From SAR86 cluster bacterium (GTDB taxonomy: Bacteria > Pseudomonadota > Gammaproteobacteria > Magnimaribacterales > AG-339-G14): DNA of 64,000 nt. The notes under the pieces were generated by a model that was not told the DNA's origin, ran no database searches, and worked only from the letters and a program-made list of their open reading frames with translations. Numbering within the stretch: the first letter of the stretch is position 1; each line of letters begins with the position of its first letter. Made by a program: the position numbers and the translations under genes. Shown here in pieces: positions 19,849 to 29,756 of this stretch. The stretch lies in contig JAOIHS010000001.1 of NCBI GenBank assembly GCA_028135785.1, forward strand, positions 154,659 to 218,658. The letters are read 5' to 3'.

Positions 19849-19878
19849 TTAACAAATTGTTCTATATGGTTTTAGAAT
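19849..19878 (+). promoter_or_regulatory. Possible promoter of the 19885 gene
   Basis: TTAACA (19849-19854), an 18-bp spacer and TAGAAT (19873-19878). The predicted start falls on or next to the ATG at 19885, so a transcript from it would be leaderless or nearly so. Confidence 0.35.
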
Positions 19879-19884
19879 AGGTAG

Positions 19885-20286
19885 ATGGATAGCAAGAAAA
19901 TAGGAAAAAATGTTGCAAAAGGCGTTTTAGGAGCGGCTACTGCTGTTGGAGTTGCATCTGCGGCTGGATTAGACATGAAAGGTGTAATCCGCAGAATATC
20001 GCTCGTAATAATTGTTCTAGGCTTGTTTTTGGGAGTTTTGTTACAGATTATTGCTCAAAATGATTACCCTACCGCGTTCCGGGATTTAACCGTTTTAGGC
20101 ATTTTTCTTGCAGTTGTCTGGCTTTTGATTGCTAATTTCTCCGTTTGGTTTTTTGGATGGCTTTTCGGAGGATTGAAAATAACAGAAGAATCAACAACAG
20201 ATGAGCTTGAAAAAAGAGTTGAAGAACTTGAACTTAAGAAAAAGATTAAAGATCTTGAAAAAGAGTTGGATACAAATAAAGACTAA
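19885..20286 (+). CDS. Unknown two-helix membrane protein with C-terminal coiled coil
   Basis: I do not recognise this 133-residue protein. It has a Gly/Ala-rich, possibly amphipathic N-terminus (1-30) and a first hydrophobic segment (about 38-58, IVLGLFLGVLLQII). A second, Trp/Phe-rich segment is at about 70-97 (FFGWLFGGL). A charged heptad-like coiled coil fills residues 103-130. It lies 60 bp after the CPBP gene and converges with the POT transporter. The clear topology and ordinary codon use suggest a real gene; the function is unknown. Confidence 0.7.
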   Translation: MDSKKIGKNVAKGVLGAATAVGVASAAGLDMKGVIRRISLVIIVLGLFLGVLLQIIAQNDYPTAFRDLTVLGIFLAVVWLLIANFSVWFFGWLFGGLKITEESTTDELEKRVEELELKKKIKDLEKELDTNKD

Positions 20287-20336
20287 CTAACCACCATATC
20301 CACATGATTTGACTAAGTCTGAAAGAGTTCTCTCTT

Positions 20337-21824
20337 CTAGGATGAACTAGCTTTGCCTTTGATAAAGAAAGAAAGAACTATTAAGACTGCTGCCAATATC
20401 AAATAATAATAGATCAGTTCAGAAAATATTGGAGTCATGCTGCTCAAACCAGATTCGGTTGCCTCCCCGCCCAACAATCCAGCAAGGACTCCGCCAAGAG
20501 AGGATGCTAAAAACCATAAGCCCATCATTTGGCCAAGATATTTTTTAGGCGAATATCTGGAAAAAGCAGATAAACCTACTGGGGATAAAGCCAATTCGCC
20601 AAAGGTGTGTAATAGATAAGTTAAGAGCAACCACTGGACTCCTACAGGTGCGTCAACCATTGCGTATTGCACAGCATAAAGCATCACGATAAAGCCTAAG
20701 CCCATGAAAATTAAACCAATGCCAAATTTTACTGGTGTATTGGGGTTTAAATTCCTTTTGCCCAAAAATACCCAAAGATAGGCAAAGAAAGGAGCAAACA
20801 TCACCACAAAAAGTGGGTTTAAAAATTGTGTCCAACTGACAGGAGCTTGAAAAGAGCCAAAAGTAAGATTCACATAGTCTCTAGTAAAAATCGATAAGGA
20901 ACCTGCAGATTGATCAAATCCAGACCAAAAAGCTGCAGCACCTACAAATAAAAGCAGAAGCATCAATACGTTTTTCTTTTCAAAGCTCGTTAGCCCTGCA
21001 AAGAAAAACAAGTAATAAAAATAAAGGAATGAAATGATGACAAGAAAGTCACGAAATTGTTCGGCAAAGAATACTGGATCTATACTCCAAAGCCCAAAGA
21101 CTCCTGAGATTACCACTGCAGAAAAAAATAAAACCGTAATGATGGTCCAACGTCTTAAGGTGCTTCTTCGTCCTTCATCCATATCATTGGGATTTAAGCC
21201 TGCATCTCCGAGTTGGTTTCTAAAATAAACAAATTGAATGACGCCGAAAAACATTCCGATACCTGCTGCACCAAAACCCCAGTGCCATCCTACTCGCTCA
21301 CCTAAATAACCACATATAGCAAAACCAAGCATACTTCCTATATTTATAGACATATAAAAAATCGTAAATCCTGAGTCTCTTCGGTCGTCTTGATCCGAAT
21401 AAAGCTGGCCAACTATAGAAGAAATATTAGGTTTTAACAATCCTGTGCCAATAGCAACAATTGCTAAACCAAGAATGAAGGTCTCTTCGAGAGGAATTGC
21501 TAGAGTGAAGTGCCCCAACATAATAATTAATGCGCCGTAAAGGACAGCTTTTTGATAACCCAATAAATTATCTGCAAGCCATCCTCCAGGCAATGCTAAG
21601 AAATACACCATGCCTGCATAGATGCCATAGACAGCATTGGCCTCGATATTAGACCATCCAAGCCCTTGATTATCAGTAACTCCAATAGTCATATACAAAA
21701 CTAATAAGCCCCTTATGCCGTAATAGGACATTCGCTCCCAAAGCTCTGTAAAAAACAAAGTTCTAAGCCCTAATGGGTGACCAAAGAAAGTAGCATGAGA
21801 AAAATTGGATTCCTTTTCGGGCAT
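20337..21824 (-). CDS. POT/PTR-family proton-dependent oligopeptide transporter
   Basis: A major-facilitator transporter of the POT family that imports di- and tripeptides with protons. The 495 residues form about 12-14 TM helices and hold both family signatures: the ExxER motif in FFTELWERMSYYG (about 25-37) and FTIFYMSINIGSM (about 152-164). The family also includes nitrate and other substrate carriers, but the bacterial length and motifs favour peptides. It stands alone, converging with the 19885 gene. Confidence 0.93.
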   Translation of the reverse strand: MPEKESNFSHATFFGHPLGLRTLFFTELWERMSYYGIRGLLVLYMTIGVTDNQGLGWSNIEANAVYGIYAGMVYFLALPGGWLADNLLGYQKAVLYGALIIMLGHFTLAIPLEETFILGLAIVAIGTGLLKPNISSIVGQLYSDQDDRRDSGFTIFYMSINIGSMLGFAICGYLGERVGWHWGFGAAGIGMFFGVIQFVYFRNQLGDAGLNPNDMDEGRRSTLRRWTIITVLFFSAVVISGVFGLWSIDPVFFAEQFRDFLVIISFLYFYYLFFFAGLTSFEKKNVLMLLLLFVGAAAFWSGFDQSAGSLSIFTRDYVNLTFGSFQAPVSWTQFLNPLFVVMFAPFFAYLWVFLGKRNLNPNTPVKFGIGLIFMGLGFIVMLYAVQYAMVDAPVGVQWLLLTYLLHTFGELALSPVGLSAFSRYSPKKYLGQMMGLWFLASSLGGVLAGLLGGEATESGLSSMTPIFSELIYYYLILAAVLIVLSFFIKGKASSS

Positions 21825-21878
21825 AGTTACCTTTTCTTAATTTATCTAAAAAGTAAATTTAACATTAAATGAATAGTT

Positions 21879-22301
21879 CTATAAAAAGTTTAAAAAACTT
21901 AATAGGTAACACCCACTTACTGCAGTGGTTAAACTAAGTCTCAATTTTTGATAATCTAAATCTAGAAACATGTCGCTATTATTTTTTTCAAATAAATAAA
22001 ATAACGGGAAAAAAATAAAATTTAGAATTAAAGTCAATAATAAATGTCTTTGAACTAAAAAAATTATTACAAAGCCAACTAAGGAAAAGAGAACTCCCAG
22101 AAAAAGGACTTTTTTATTCAAAAATTCATTAGGCCAACCCCAAATCATGCCTCCTAGAAAGGATAAAATTACTCCTCCGTAAATAGCTAGCAAAGATAAA
22201 GAAAATTCAGCTATATGTTCCCCTAAAATCCAAGGCAAAGTTGTAAATAATCCAAAAGGGATGAATCCAAGAGATCCTAAAATAATTTTTGTTCTGATCA
22301 T
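21879..22301 (-). CDS. DUF3429-family small membrane protein
   Basis: A 140-residue protein with about four hydrophobic segments. It has the DUF3429 hallmark around residues 38-56 (AIYGGVILSFLGGMIWGW). The family is widespread in marine proteobacteria and has no known function. It is transcribed towards the POT gene with a 54-bp gap and is divergent from the RDD gene. Confidence 0.75.
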   Translation of the reverse strand: MIRTKIILGSLGFIPFGLFTTLPWILGEHIAEFSLSLLAIYGGVILSFLGGMIWGWPNEFLNKKVLFLGVLFSLVGFVIIFLVQRHLLLTLILNFIFFPLFYLFEKNNSDMFLDLDYQKLRLSLTTAVSGCYLLSFLNFL

Positions 22302-22374
22302 ATATTCTATTATTTATTTTATTGATTAAAGTAGCTATACAATTTTCTTTTTGATTCAATAAGAATTTAATTAC

Positions 22375-22806
22375 ATGAATAATCCAAGCGCCAAGACTCC
22401 TGCAGGTATTTTTAGAAGGCTTCTAGCTGTATTTTACGATAGCATCTTAATTGTTGGAATATATATGAGTTTTGTAATATTGATTACATACCTAAACGGT
22501 AAGGCATTAGAAAGTGACATAGAAAAAATATTTCTTCAATTATCTTTCGTGATTATTGCCATAGGTTTCTTTTGTTATTTTTGGAAAGTAAATAACGGCC
22601 AAACTCTAGGTATGCAAGTTTGGAAGATAAGATTAATCTCAGAAGATGAAGCTAATATCAAGACTAAAACAATGATTCTTAGATCTTTTTATTCCATATT
22701 TTTTACGATTCTTTTATTTTCTAATTTTGTGTATATGTTTTTTAATAAAGAAAAAAAGACCTTGGGAGATAAACTGTCTAAAACTGAAATTGTTAGAAGC
22801 TATTGA
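22375..22806 (+). CDS. RDD-family membrane protein
   Basis: A 143-residue protein with the RDD pattern: an Arg in AGIFRRLLAVFYD followed by Asp, then a second helix, a TLGMQVWKIRL segment, and a third helix with the late Asp in LGDKLS. RDD proteins are small three- to four-helix membrane proteins, some proposed as transporters. In Pseudomonas an RDD gene also sits beside lptG. Its last 7 bp overlap the end of the convergent lptG. Confidence 0.82.
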   Translation: MNNPSAKTPAGIFRRLLAVFYDSILIVGIYMSFVILITYLNGKALESDIEKIFLQLSFVIIAIGFFCYFWKVNNGQTLGMQVWKIRLISEDEANIKTKTMILRSFYSIFFTILLFSNFVYMFFNKEKKTLGDKLSKTEIVRSY

Positions 22807-23825
22807 TCTTTTATTATCCGATATCCAACAGCTAGAACAATTAAAGAAGGAAGAACAATAGCTAGGCTAGGAGAAAAGCCGTTAATGATTGCTACATTTC
22901 CAAGCACTTTTAAAAAAAGGTTAAATCCATAGGCAATTAGAACTCCAAATAGAAGTCTTTCTAAGTTTTTATTTAAACCAAACAGCTTATTTGAAACTGC
23001 CAATGCAAAAATTATTATTGCTATCGCTGATATTGGTTCGAAAATTTTCTTCCAAAACTCATACGAAATCATATTTTTTTCTCGAGTTGGGCCTGCTTCG
23101 TTTAGTATTTTGTAAACTTTAGATAGAGCCATTTCCTTTCTTCTTAGCCTTTCGTCAAATCCATATTCAGGACCATCTTTCCAATTAAAATTATTTATTT
23201 TTTTCTTAGTTAAAATATTTTCTGAATCTAATAAATTCCACCCGTCTCTTGAAATGTCACTTCTTGAAGAGGATATGATATTTATTATTTTTTTATCTTC
23301 ATTTAATTCAAATAAAGTTATGTCCTTCACAAGATCGCTTTCTGTCTTGAATTTAACAAAATTATTTTTCTTATAAAGCCACTTCTGCTCTTCAGAATTA
23401 TCTAAATTTCCATACTTTAAATAAGCCGCCTCTTTTTCTAACTTTGGAGTGACGAATTCTAATAAGAATAATGTCATTAATAAAAAGATAAATATTGGTT
23501 TAAGGATGTCTAGAATTATTGAAAAAAGAGATTTACCCAAAACTCTGGCTGCAGTCAATTCGCCTGAATCACTTAATAGGCCAAATGTTAAAATAGCTGA
23601 AATAACACAACACAGAGGAAATATTTCACAGAATCTGCTTAGAGCAATAAGACCTAAGTAATTTAATGCTAAATAGAAGGAATAGTTATTATTTAAGTCT
23701 TCTAATTCCGAAATTAACTGTAATAAAGAATCTAAGGCAAAAATGATCAAAAAAACTACTCCAAGCATCTTTAAAGACTGCATAAAAAAAGAAAAACCTA
23801 AGGTACCGCCTAAGAGATAATTCAT
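22800..23825 (-). CDS. lptG: LPS export ABC transporter permease LptG
   Basis: LptG with LptF and LptB forms the inner-membrane ABC transporter that extracts LPS and passes it to LptC. The 341 residues have the YjgP/YjgQ fold: three N-terminal TM helices, a periplasmic beta-jellyroll domain (about 130-240) and three C-terminal TM helices. Its ATG overlaps the lptF TGA (ATGA). The order lptF-lptG on minus, divergent from pepA, is standard. Confidence 0.93.
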   Translation of the reverse strand: MNYLLGGTLGFSFFMQSLKMLGVVFLIIFALDSLLQLISELEDLNNNYSFYLALNYLGLIALSRFCEIFPLCCVISAILTFGLLSDSGELTAARVLGKSLFSIILDILKPIFIFLLMTLFLLEFVTPKLEKEAAYLKYGNLDNSEEQKWLYKKNNFVKFKTESDLVKDITLFELNEDKKIINIISSSRSDISRDGWNLLDSENILTKKKINNFNWKDGPEYGFDERLRRKEMALSKVYKILNEAGPTREKNMISYEFWKKIFEPISAIAIIIFALAVSNKLFGLNKNLERLLFGVLIAYGFNLFLKVLGNVAIINGFSPSLAIVLPSLIVLAVGYRIIKDQ

Positions 23826-24988
23826 TTAGCAGTTCCAAGATAGATAAAATTGATCAATACATATACCAAGATCATTAAGATAAAAAGCTGCATTATCCAA
23901 TTTTTAGAAAACTTGTTAGCAATTACCGAGCCCAAATCAATAGAAGTTCTTTCTAAGCTGTAGAAAAGAAAGGCCGTGCTCAAATAAATTGAATGTATGA
24001 GCAAAAAGACTTGAAGAGGTGTAAAAATTGCGTCTGAAACAAGTGCTTTTTGACCAATTACCAACCCATAATAGGATAAAAAAATTACTAATCCGATTAA
24101 GATTAATGCGAACCTTCCGTTATTAGCCATTCTTAAACTAAGAGGAACTGCTAATAAAACTGAAATAATCAGCATCAGTGCCATTGAAAGTCTTTTTAAT
24201 ATTTCACCTGCTAACAGCGAATCCTTCTCATTTGTAATTAATGAGTTAAGAGTCATTAATTCTAATTTTTTCTCAATAGGTTTGATTTTTTTTGGAAAGA
24301 GAAAAGAAAGCTCTTTAAATTCTAAATCCATATACCCTTGATCAGAAGGGACAAGCATGTTTCCATTTTCAAAAATTAATTGATTCATATTCTCCTCTGA
24401 AGATTTCCCTAGCACCTCAGAGGCACTTAAAACCAAATCCGCATCCACAGAATTAAAATTGGCAAATACACCTTGAAAACCTCTATCAGATGCTTTTTCT
24501 GCATAAAAAATTCCATCCAAATCAGGGATTTTATTAATTTTTCCTTCTCCCATTAATTTAAAAGTATCAGAAAATTTTTGAGTGTCTGACAAAAAAGATA
24601 AATTTGAATTAGATAATGGCATTAAATAAAAAGAATTAAACGCTACAAAAATACTTAAAAATAATGCTGGAATGCTGCTTATAAAAATAAGTCCTTTCGA
24701 GCCTAATCCGACTTGATAAGCGAATGAGATCTCATTTGTTTTGTTAAGGTTGTATATAGATATCAAAACGCCCAAAAATACTGAAATAGGAACTGCTACC
24801 TCTAATATTGATGGCAAGCTAAATAAGAGAACTAAAAGTAAAAGTTCTGGGTACAATTCTCCTCGAGAAGCTTTTTCTAAAAACTGAATCGATTCGTTTA
24901 AAAAAAGTATTCCAAATAAGATTAAAAAAGTAACAAATATCGTTTTAGATACTTGCTTTAGAATATATAGAACTATAATTTTTGGCAT
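23822..24988 (-). CDS. lptF: LPS export ABC transporter permease LptF
   Basis: The first permease of the LptBFG complex. The 388 residues have the YjgP/YjgQ layout: TM helices at about 12-32, 47-67 and 100-120, a large periplasmic domain to about 265, then three more helices, with a final hydrophobic stretch near the C-terminus. It is divergent from pepA with a 62-bp gap and overlaps lptG by 4 bp. Confidence 0.93.
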   Translation of the reverse strand: MPKIIVLYILKQVSKTIFVTFLILFGILFLNESIQFLEKASRGELYPELLLLVLLFSLPSILEVAVPISVFLGVLISIYNLNKTNEISFAYQVGLGSKGLIFISSIPALFLSIFVAFNSFYLMPLSNSNLSFLSDTQKFSDTFKLMGEGKINKIPDLDGIFYAEKASDRGFQGVFANFNSVDADLVLSASEVLGKSSEENMNQLIFENGNMLVPSDQGYMDLEFKELSFLFPKKIKPIEKKLELMTLNSLITNEKDSLLAGEILKRLSMALMLIISVLLAVPLSLRMANNGRFALILIGLVIFLSYYGLVIGQKALVSDAIFTPLQVFLLIHSIYLSTAFLFYSLERTSIDLGSVIANKFSKNWIMQLFILMILVYVLINFIYLGTAK

Positions 24989-25050
24989 AATAAGTTTCTA
25001 TATGAATGTTAACTCAAAATAACCTATAAGAAATTGACAAGGAGTAAAAG

Positions 25051-26559
25051 ATGAAAAAATTAATTAACGTATCTTTATCGAAAATAAAGATGGCTGAGCT
25101 TTCTACTTTAAAAACAGAAGCTTTAATTATCGGAAATTATGAAAGTAAAAAATTAGATGGTGTTACAAAATTTATTGACACAAAATCTAAGGGTGTTTTA
25201 AAAAAATTAATTTCACGAAATGAGCTCTCTGGATCATTAGGTAATTCTGTTTATTTGCCTAGTTTGAATGGAATATCAGCTGAAAAAGTATATTTAAAAG
25301 GTTGTGGAAAATTAAACAAAGAGTTAACTGAGTCAGAGTTTTTAACACTTGCTCTATCTATGGCAAATTCCGCCTTAAACTCTAAAGCAAAAAATATTCA
25401 CATATTTATGCCCTTTGTTAAAGTCCAAAGTAAATCAGAAGAATGGAATTTTAAAATTCTTGCAAGAACTATTGAATCTAGTTCATATAAGTACTTTTTT
25501 AAAGGCAAAAAAAATCAACCAAAAAATAATTTAAATAAAGTTTCAATTATTTCTACTCACATTGGCAATAATATCTCTACTTTAAAAAATTCTATAAAAA
25601 TAGGGCAAGTAACTGCGGTAGGAATAAATACCTCTAAAGAGTTGGGCAACACTCCAGCAAATATTTGTACTCCCTCATACCTAGCTTCACAAGCAAAAGC
25701 TCTTTCTAGAACTTTTCCTCATATAAAAACAAAAGTCTTGGGAGAAAAAGAAATGAAAAAAATTGGTATGGATTGCCTGCTTTCAGTTGGTCAAGGGAGC
25801 GCTCAGGAATCAAAATTTATCATCATGCAATATTTAGGAGGGCCGAAAAATAAAAAGCCAAATGTTATTGTTGGAAAAGGAATAACTTTTGACACCGGAG
25901 GTATTAGTATTAAACCTAGCCCTGCTATGGATGAAATGAAATATGATATGTGTGGTTCGGCCAGTGTAATGGGTACTATGAGAGCAATAGCAGAACTTAA
26001 ACCCAAATCAAATATTATTGGAGTGATTGCTTCTGCAGAAAATATGCCAAGTAGTACAGCAACTAAACCTGGTGATGTGGTTAAGACTTTATCAGGACAG
26101 ACTGTAGAAATTCTTAATACTGATGCTGAGGGTAGACTTGTGCTTTGCGATGCTTTGACTTATGTGGAGAGATTTAATCCAGCTAGCGTTATTGACATAG
26201 CTACTTTAACTGGTGCTTGTGTCGTCGCGTTGGGTCATGAAGCAACTGGACTGCTTTCAAATAATCAACCTCTTGCAGATAAAATTCTCGAATGTGGTGA
26301 ATCTAGTTGTGATAGAGCGTGGCAACTGCCTTTATGGGATGTTTATCAGAAAGATTTAAATAGTAAATATGCTGATATTGCAAATATTGGAGGAAGAGCG
26401 GGAACAATTACTGCTGCTTGTTTTCTTTCCAGATTTACGGAAAATTATAAATGGGCTCATTTAGACATTGCTGGAACTGCTTACGGTGGCAAGCTTGGTA
26501 AAACTTCAAGCGGAAGGCCCGTATCTCTCTTAACTGAATATTTATTAAGTCAAAAATAA
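25051..26559 (+). CDS. pepA: Leucyl aminopeptidase PepA (M17)
   Basis: A two-metal aminopeptidase that removes N-terminal residues; in E. coli PepA is also a DNA-binding regulator of carAB. The 502 residues have an N-terminal macro-like domain and the catalytic half with GKGITFDTGGISIKPS (about 272-287), MKYDMCGSA and the M17 signature NTDAEGRL (about 351-358). A good Shine-Dalgarno AAGGAG lies 8-13 bp before the ATG. holC follows after 3 bp. Confidence 0.96.
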   Translation: MKKLINVSLSKIKMAELSTLKTEALIIGNYESKKLDGVTKFIDTKSKGVLKKLISRNELSGSLGNSVYLPSLNGISAEKVYLKGCGKLNKELTESEFLTLALSMANSALNSKAKNIHIFMPFVKVQSKSEEWNFKILARTIESSSYKYFFKGKKNQPKNNLNKVSIISTHIGNNISTLKNSIKIGQVTAVGINTSKELGNTPANICTPSYLASQAKALSRTFPHIKTKVLGEKEMKKIGMDCLLSVGQGSAQESKFIIMQYLGGPKNKKPNVIVGKGITFDTGGISIKPSPAMDEMKYDMCGSASVMGTMRAIAELKPKSNIIGVIASAENMPSSTATKPGDVVKTLSGQTVEILNTDAEGRLVLCDALTYVERFNPASVIDIATLTGACVVALGHEATGLLSNNQPLADKILECGESSCDRAWQLPLWDVYQKDLNSKYADIANIGGRAGTITAACFLSRFTENYKWAHLDIAGTAYGGKLGKTSSGRPVSLLTEYLLSQK

Positions 26560-26562
26560 ATA

Positions 26563-27006
26563 ATGGATAAAATTGACTTTCTTTCAGCAGGTGAGTCTGA
26601 AGATAGTGCGATAAGATTTACATGTGGGTTTTTAAGTAAAGTATTTTTAGATAATTTAAAATTAGATATTTTTAAATCAATAAATTTAAGATGCCTAGAT
26701 GCAAACCAGGCTAACAAATTAGATAAGTTATTATGGGAGCAACCTAAAGAACTTTTTATTCCGCATAAACTATCTAATGATAAAGATGGTCAAGAGACTG
26801 ATATTGAAATTTCATATCCGGGAGTAAAGATTAATAAAAACTTTGATTTATTAATTAATTTAAATCCTCAACTTCCATCTAACTATCTTGATTTCTCAGA
26901 AGCTTATCAAATAGTCGTGAAAGATAATTCTGATTTGCAAGAAAGAGCAAGATTAAGTTACAAAAAATGTCTAGAAGATGGAATTAAACCAAATTTTATA
27001 GATTAA
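26563..27006 (+). CDS. holC: DNA polymerase III chi subunit
   Basis: Chi pairs with psi in the clamp-loader complex and contacts single-strand binding protein. The 147-residue product is diverged but keeps the core pattern: LDKLLWEQPKELFIPHKL (about 52-70) matches the conserved LW-P-FxPH motif of HolC. It sits between pepA and valS with 3-bp gaps, the conserved gammaproteobacterial position, which supports the call. Confidence 0.88.
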   Translation: MDKIDFLSAGESEDSAIRFTCGFLSKVFLDNLKLDIFKSINLRCLDANQANKLDKLLWEQPKELFIPHKLSNDKDGQETDIEISYPGVKINKNFDLLINLNPQLPSNYLDFSEAYQIVVKDNSDLQERARLSYKKCLEDGIKPNFID

Positions 27007-27009
27007 AAG

Positions 27010-29748
27010 ATGAAAAGTGTTTTTGAACCAAAAATTGTTGAAAAGAAATGGTACGCCTTTTGGGAGTCAAATGATCTTTTTGCTCCTGATGAAGACTCAA
27101 CAAAAGAGCCCTTCTGCATAATGATTCCCCCTCCAAATGTAACAGGAAGCTTGCATATGGGTCATGGCTTTCAAAATACACTAATGGACACTTTGGCTAG
27201 ATATAAAAGACTGAAAGGTTTTGAAGTTTTATGGCAGGTTGGAACAGATCACGCCGGAATAGCTACTCAAATAGTAGTTGAAAGAAACCTTGAAAAAAAG
27301 GGTATTACTAAAGAGTTCTTGGGAAGAGAAAAATTTGAAAAAGAGATATGGAAATGGAAGGAAGAATCTGGATCAACCATTACAAAGCAACTCAGAAGAC
27401 TTGGAGCATCGTTAGACTGGAAGAATGAAAAATTTACAATGGACGATGATTTTAGCGATGCGGTAAGCGAGGTCTTTTGCTCGCTTTATGAAGAAGGGCT
27501 CATTTATCAAGGCTATAGGCTCGTTAATTGGGATTACAGTCTGCAAACAGCTCTTTCAGATCTAGAGGTAATATCATCTGAAGAATCAGGAAAGCTTTGG
27601 GAGATTTCATATCCAACTGATATTGGAGATCTTACTATCGCAACAACTAGACCAGAGACTATGCTGGGTGATGTAGCTTTAGCAGTTAATCCAAATGACA
27701 AAAGATATAAAAAATATATTGGCAAAGAAGCAACAATACCTCTGGCTCTAAGGAAAATTCCAATTATAGGAGATGATTATGTTGATATGGAATTTGGAAC
27801 AGGATGTTTAAAGATCACTCCTGGCCATGATTTTAATGATTTCGAGATTGGTAAAAGAAATAATTTACCTGTAATTAATATTTTAAATAAGGATGGCACT
27901 TTAAATGAGAATTCTCCTAAAAAGTATCAAGGCATTTTAGTCACCTCTGCAAGAAAAGAAATTCTTAAAGATTTAGAGAAGTTAGGAAATTTAATCAATG
28001 AAAAAGATCATAAAATAAACATTCCAAAAAGTGAAAGAACTGGCACCGTTTTAGAACCTTTTTTGACAAAGCAGTGGTATTTAAAATCAGAAGAAATGGC
28101 CAAAAAAGCTAAAGATATTGTGAAGAAAAAGGAAGTTTCTCTAATTCCGCAAAATTGGGAAAATACATATTTTTCCTGGATGAATGAAATTAGAGATTGG
28201 TGTATTTCGAGACAACTTTGGTGGGGACACAGAATTCCTGCTTGGTATGATGAAGATAAAAATGTATATGTTGGCAAATCAGAAGGAGAAGTTAGAAAAA
28301 ATTATAATCTAGATAAGTCCATTTTATTAATACAAGATGAGGATGTTTTAGACACGTGGTTTTCTTCGCAACTTTGGACTTTTGTAACTTTGGGTTGGCC
28401 GAAAAAAACTAAAAGATTAAAAAAATTCCACCCAACTTCGGTATTGATAACAGGATTCGATATCATATTTTTTTGGGTCGCTAGGATGATTATGATAACT
28501 CAAAAGTTTTTAGAAGAAGTTCCTTTTAAAGAAGTTTATATTCATGGTCTTGTTAGAGACGGAGAAGGTCAAAAAATGTCCAAATCAAAAGGAAATATTT
28601 TAGATCCAATAGATATCATAGATGGGATAAAACTTGATCGATTGATAGAGAAAAGAACATCTGGGTTATTGAATCCAAAACAAGAACAAAAAATTATCAA
28701 AAATACTAAAAAAGAATTTCCAGATGGAATTAAATCTTATGGCACTGACGCAATGAGATTTACGTTCTGTTCTTTAGCTTCTGGAAGTAGAGATATAAAT
28801 TTTGATATTAAAAGAGTAGAAGGATATAGAAATTTTTCTAATAAAATTTGGAATGCTTCAAGATTTATAATGCTTCAATGTGAGGATTTTAAAAATGATA
28901 AAAATCTTTCTACTGATGAAATAGATTTATGGATTCAATCTGAATTTAATAAAACTTCTATAAAATTTTCTGAACATATAGAAAACTATAGATTTGATCT
29001 TGCATCTCAGGAATTGTATGAATTTATTTGGGATAAATTTTGTGACTGGTATTTAGAGCTTTGCAAAATAAGATTGCAGGATGACTCTAGATCAAAAAAA
29101 CAAAAAAATTCTATAAAATCGTCTTTAATAGATTTGCTAACTAAAATCTTAATAGTTACTCATCCTATAATGCCGTTTATAACCGAAGAGATATGGCAAA
29201 ATTTTCAAAAATTTCATGGATCAAAATTAAAAAGTATTTCTTTAGAAAAATTTCCAGATTTAGATCCTAAAATTGAAGATTTTAATCAAGTGGTAACTCT
29301 TCAATCAGCAATTATAGGGATAAGAAACGTAAGAGCAGAAATGCAAATTCCTCCTAAAGTAAAAATAAAGATACTGGTTGATAAAAATAATAATCTAAAT
29401 AAATTAATTGAAGAATATAAAATTTTCTTTGATGTTTTGGCGGGAATTGAAGAAATAGGATTTTTTAAAAATTCTCCTCCTCCATCAGCAATTGTATTAG
29501 TAGATAAAGAAAAACTTTATATCCCCCTAGAAGGACTTATAGACCCTAAAGATGAGATAGAAAGAAATACTAAAAATCTGGCTAAGTTTAGTAAAATTTT
29601 AAAAGGCTTGGATCTCCAACTAAAAAACCAAAACTTTATAAAAAATGCTCCTGATGATCTGATCATTGAAAGAAAAGAGCAATTAAAAGAAATGGACGGA
29701 AAGGTAAAAAAACTAAAAGATCACCTTAAAATTTTAGAACAACTATAA
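27010..29748 (+). CDS. valS: Valine-tRNA ligase
   Basis: It charges tRNA-Val and edits mischarged threonine. The 912-residue class Ia synthetase has the HIGH-type motif in PPPNVTGSLHMGH (about 40-52), a CP1 editing domain (about 190-330), the KMSKS motif in GQKMSKSKGN (about 522-526), an anticodon-binding helical domain and a C-terminal coiled coil (about 850-912). It is slightly shorter than the E. coli enzyme (951). It follows holC by 3 bp. Confidence 0.97.
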   Translation: MKSVFEPKIVEKKWYAFWESNDLFAPDEDSTKEPFCIMIPPPNVTGSLHMGHGFQNTLMDTLARYKRLKGFEVLWQVGTDHAGIATQIVVERNLEKKGITKEFLGREKFEKEIWKWKEESGSTITKQLRRLGASLDWKNEKFTMDDDFSDAVSEVFCSLYEEGLIYQGYRLVNWDYSLQTALSDLEVISSEESGKLWEISYPTDIGDLTIATTRPETMLGDVALAVNPNDKRYKKYIGKEATIPLALRKIPIIGDDYVDMEFGTGCLKITPGHDFNDFEIGKRNNLPVINILNKDGTLNENSPKKYQGILVTSARKEILKDLEKLGNLINEKDHKINIPKSERTGTVLEPFLTKQWYLKSEEMAKKAKDIVKKKEVSLIPQNWENTYFSWMNEIRDWCISRQLWWGHRIPAWYDEDKNVYVGKSEGEVRKNYNLDKSILLIQDEDVLDTWFSSQLWTFVTLGWPKKTKRLKKFHPTSVLITGFDIIFFWVARMIMITQKFLEEVPFKEVYIHGLVRDGEGQKMSKSKGNILDPIDIIDGIKLDRLIEKRTSGLLNPKQEQKIIKNTKKEFPDGIKSYGTDAMRFTFCSLASGSRDINFDIKRVEGYRNFSNKIWNASRFIMLQCEDFKNDKNLSTDEIDLWIQSEFNKTSIKFSEHIENYRFDLASQELYEFIWDKFCDWYLELCKIRLQDDSRSKKQKNSIKSSLIDLLTKILIVTHPIMPFITEEIWQNFQKFHGSKLKSISLEKFPDLDPKIEDFNQVVTLQSAIIGIRNVRAEMQIPPKVKIKILVDKNNNLNKLIEEYKIFFDVLAGIEEIGFFKNSPPPSAIVLVDKEKLYIPLEGLIDPKDEIERNTKNLAKFSKILKGLDLQLKNQNFIKNAPDDLIIERKEQLKEMDGKVKKLKDHLKILEQL

Positions 29749-29756
29749 TCATAATT

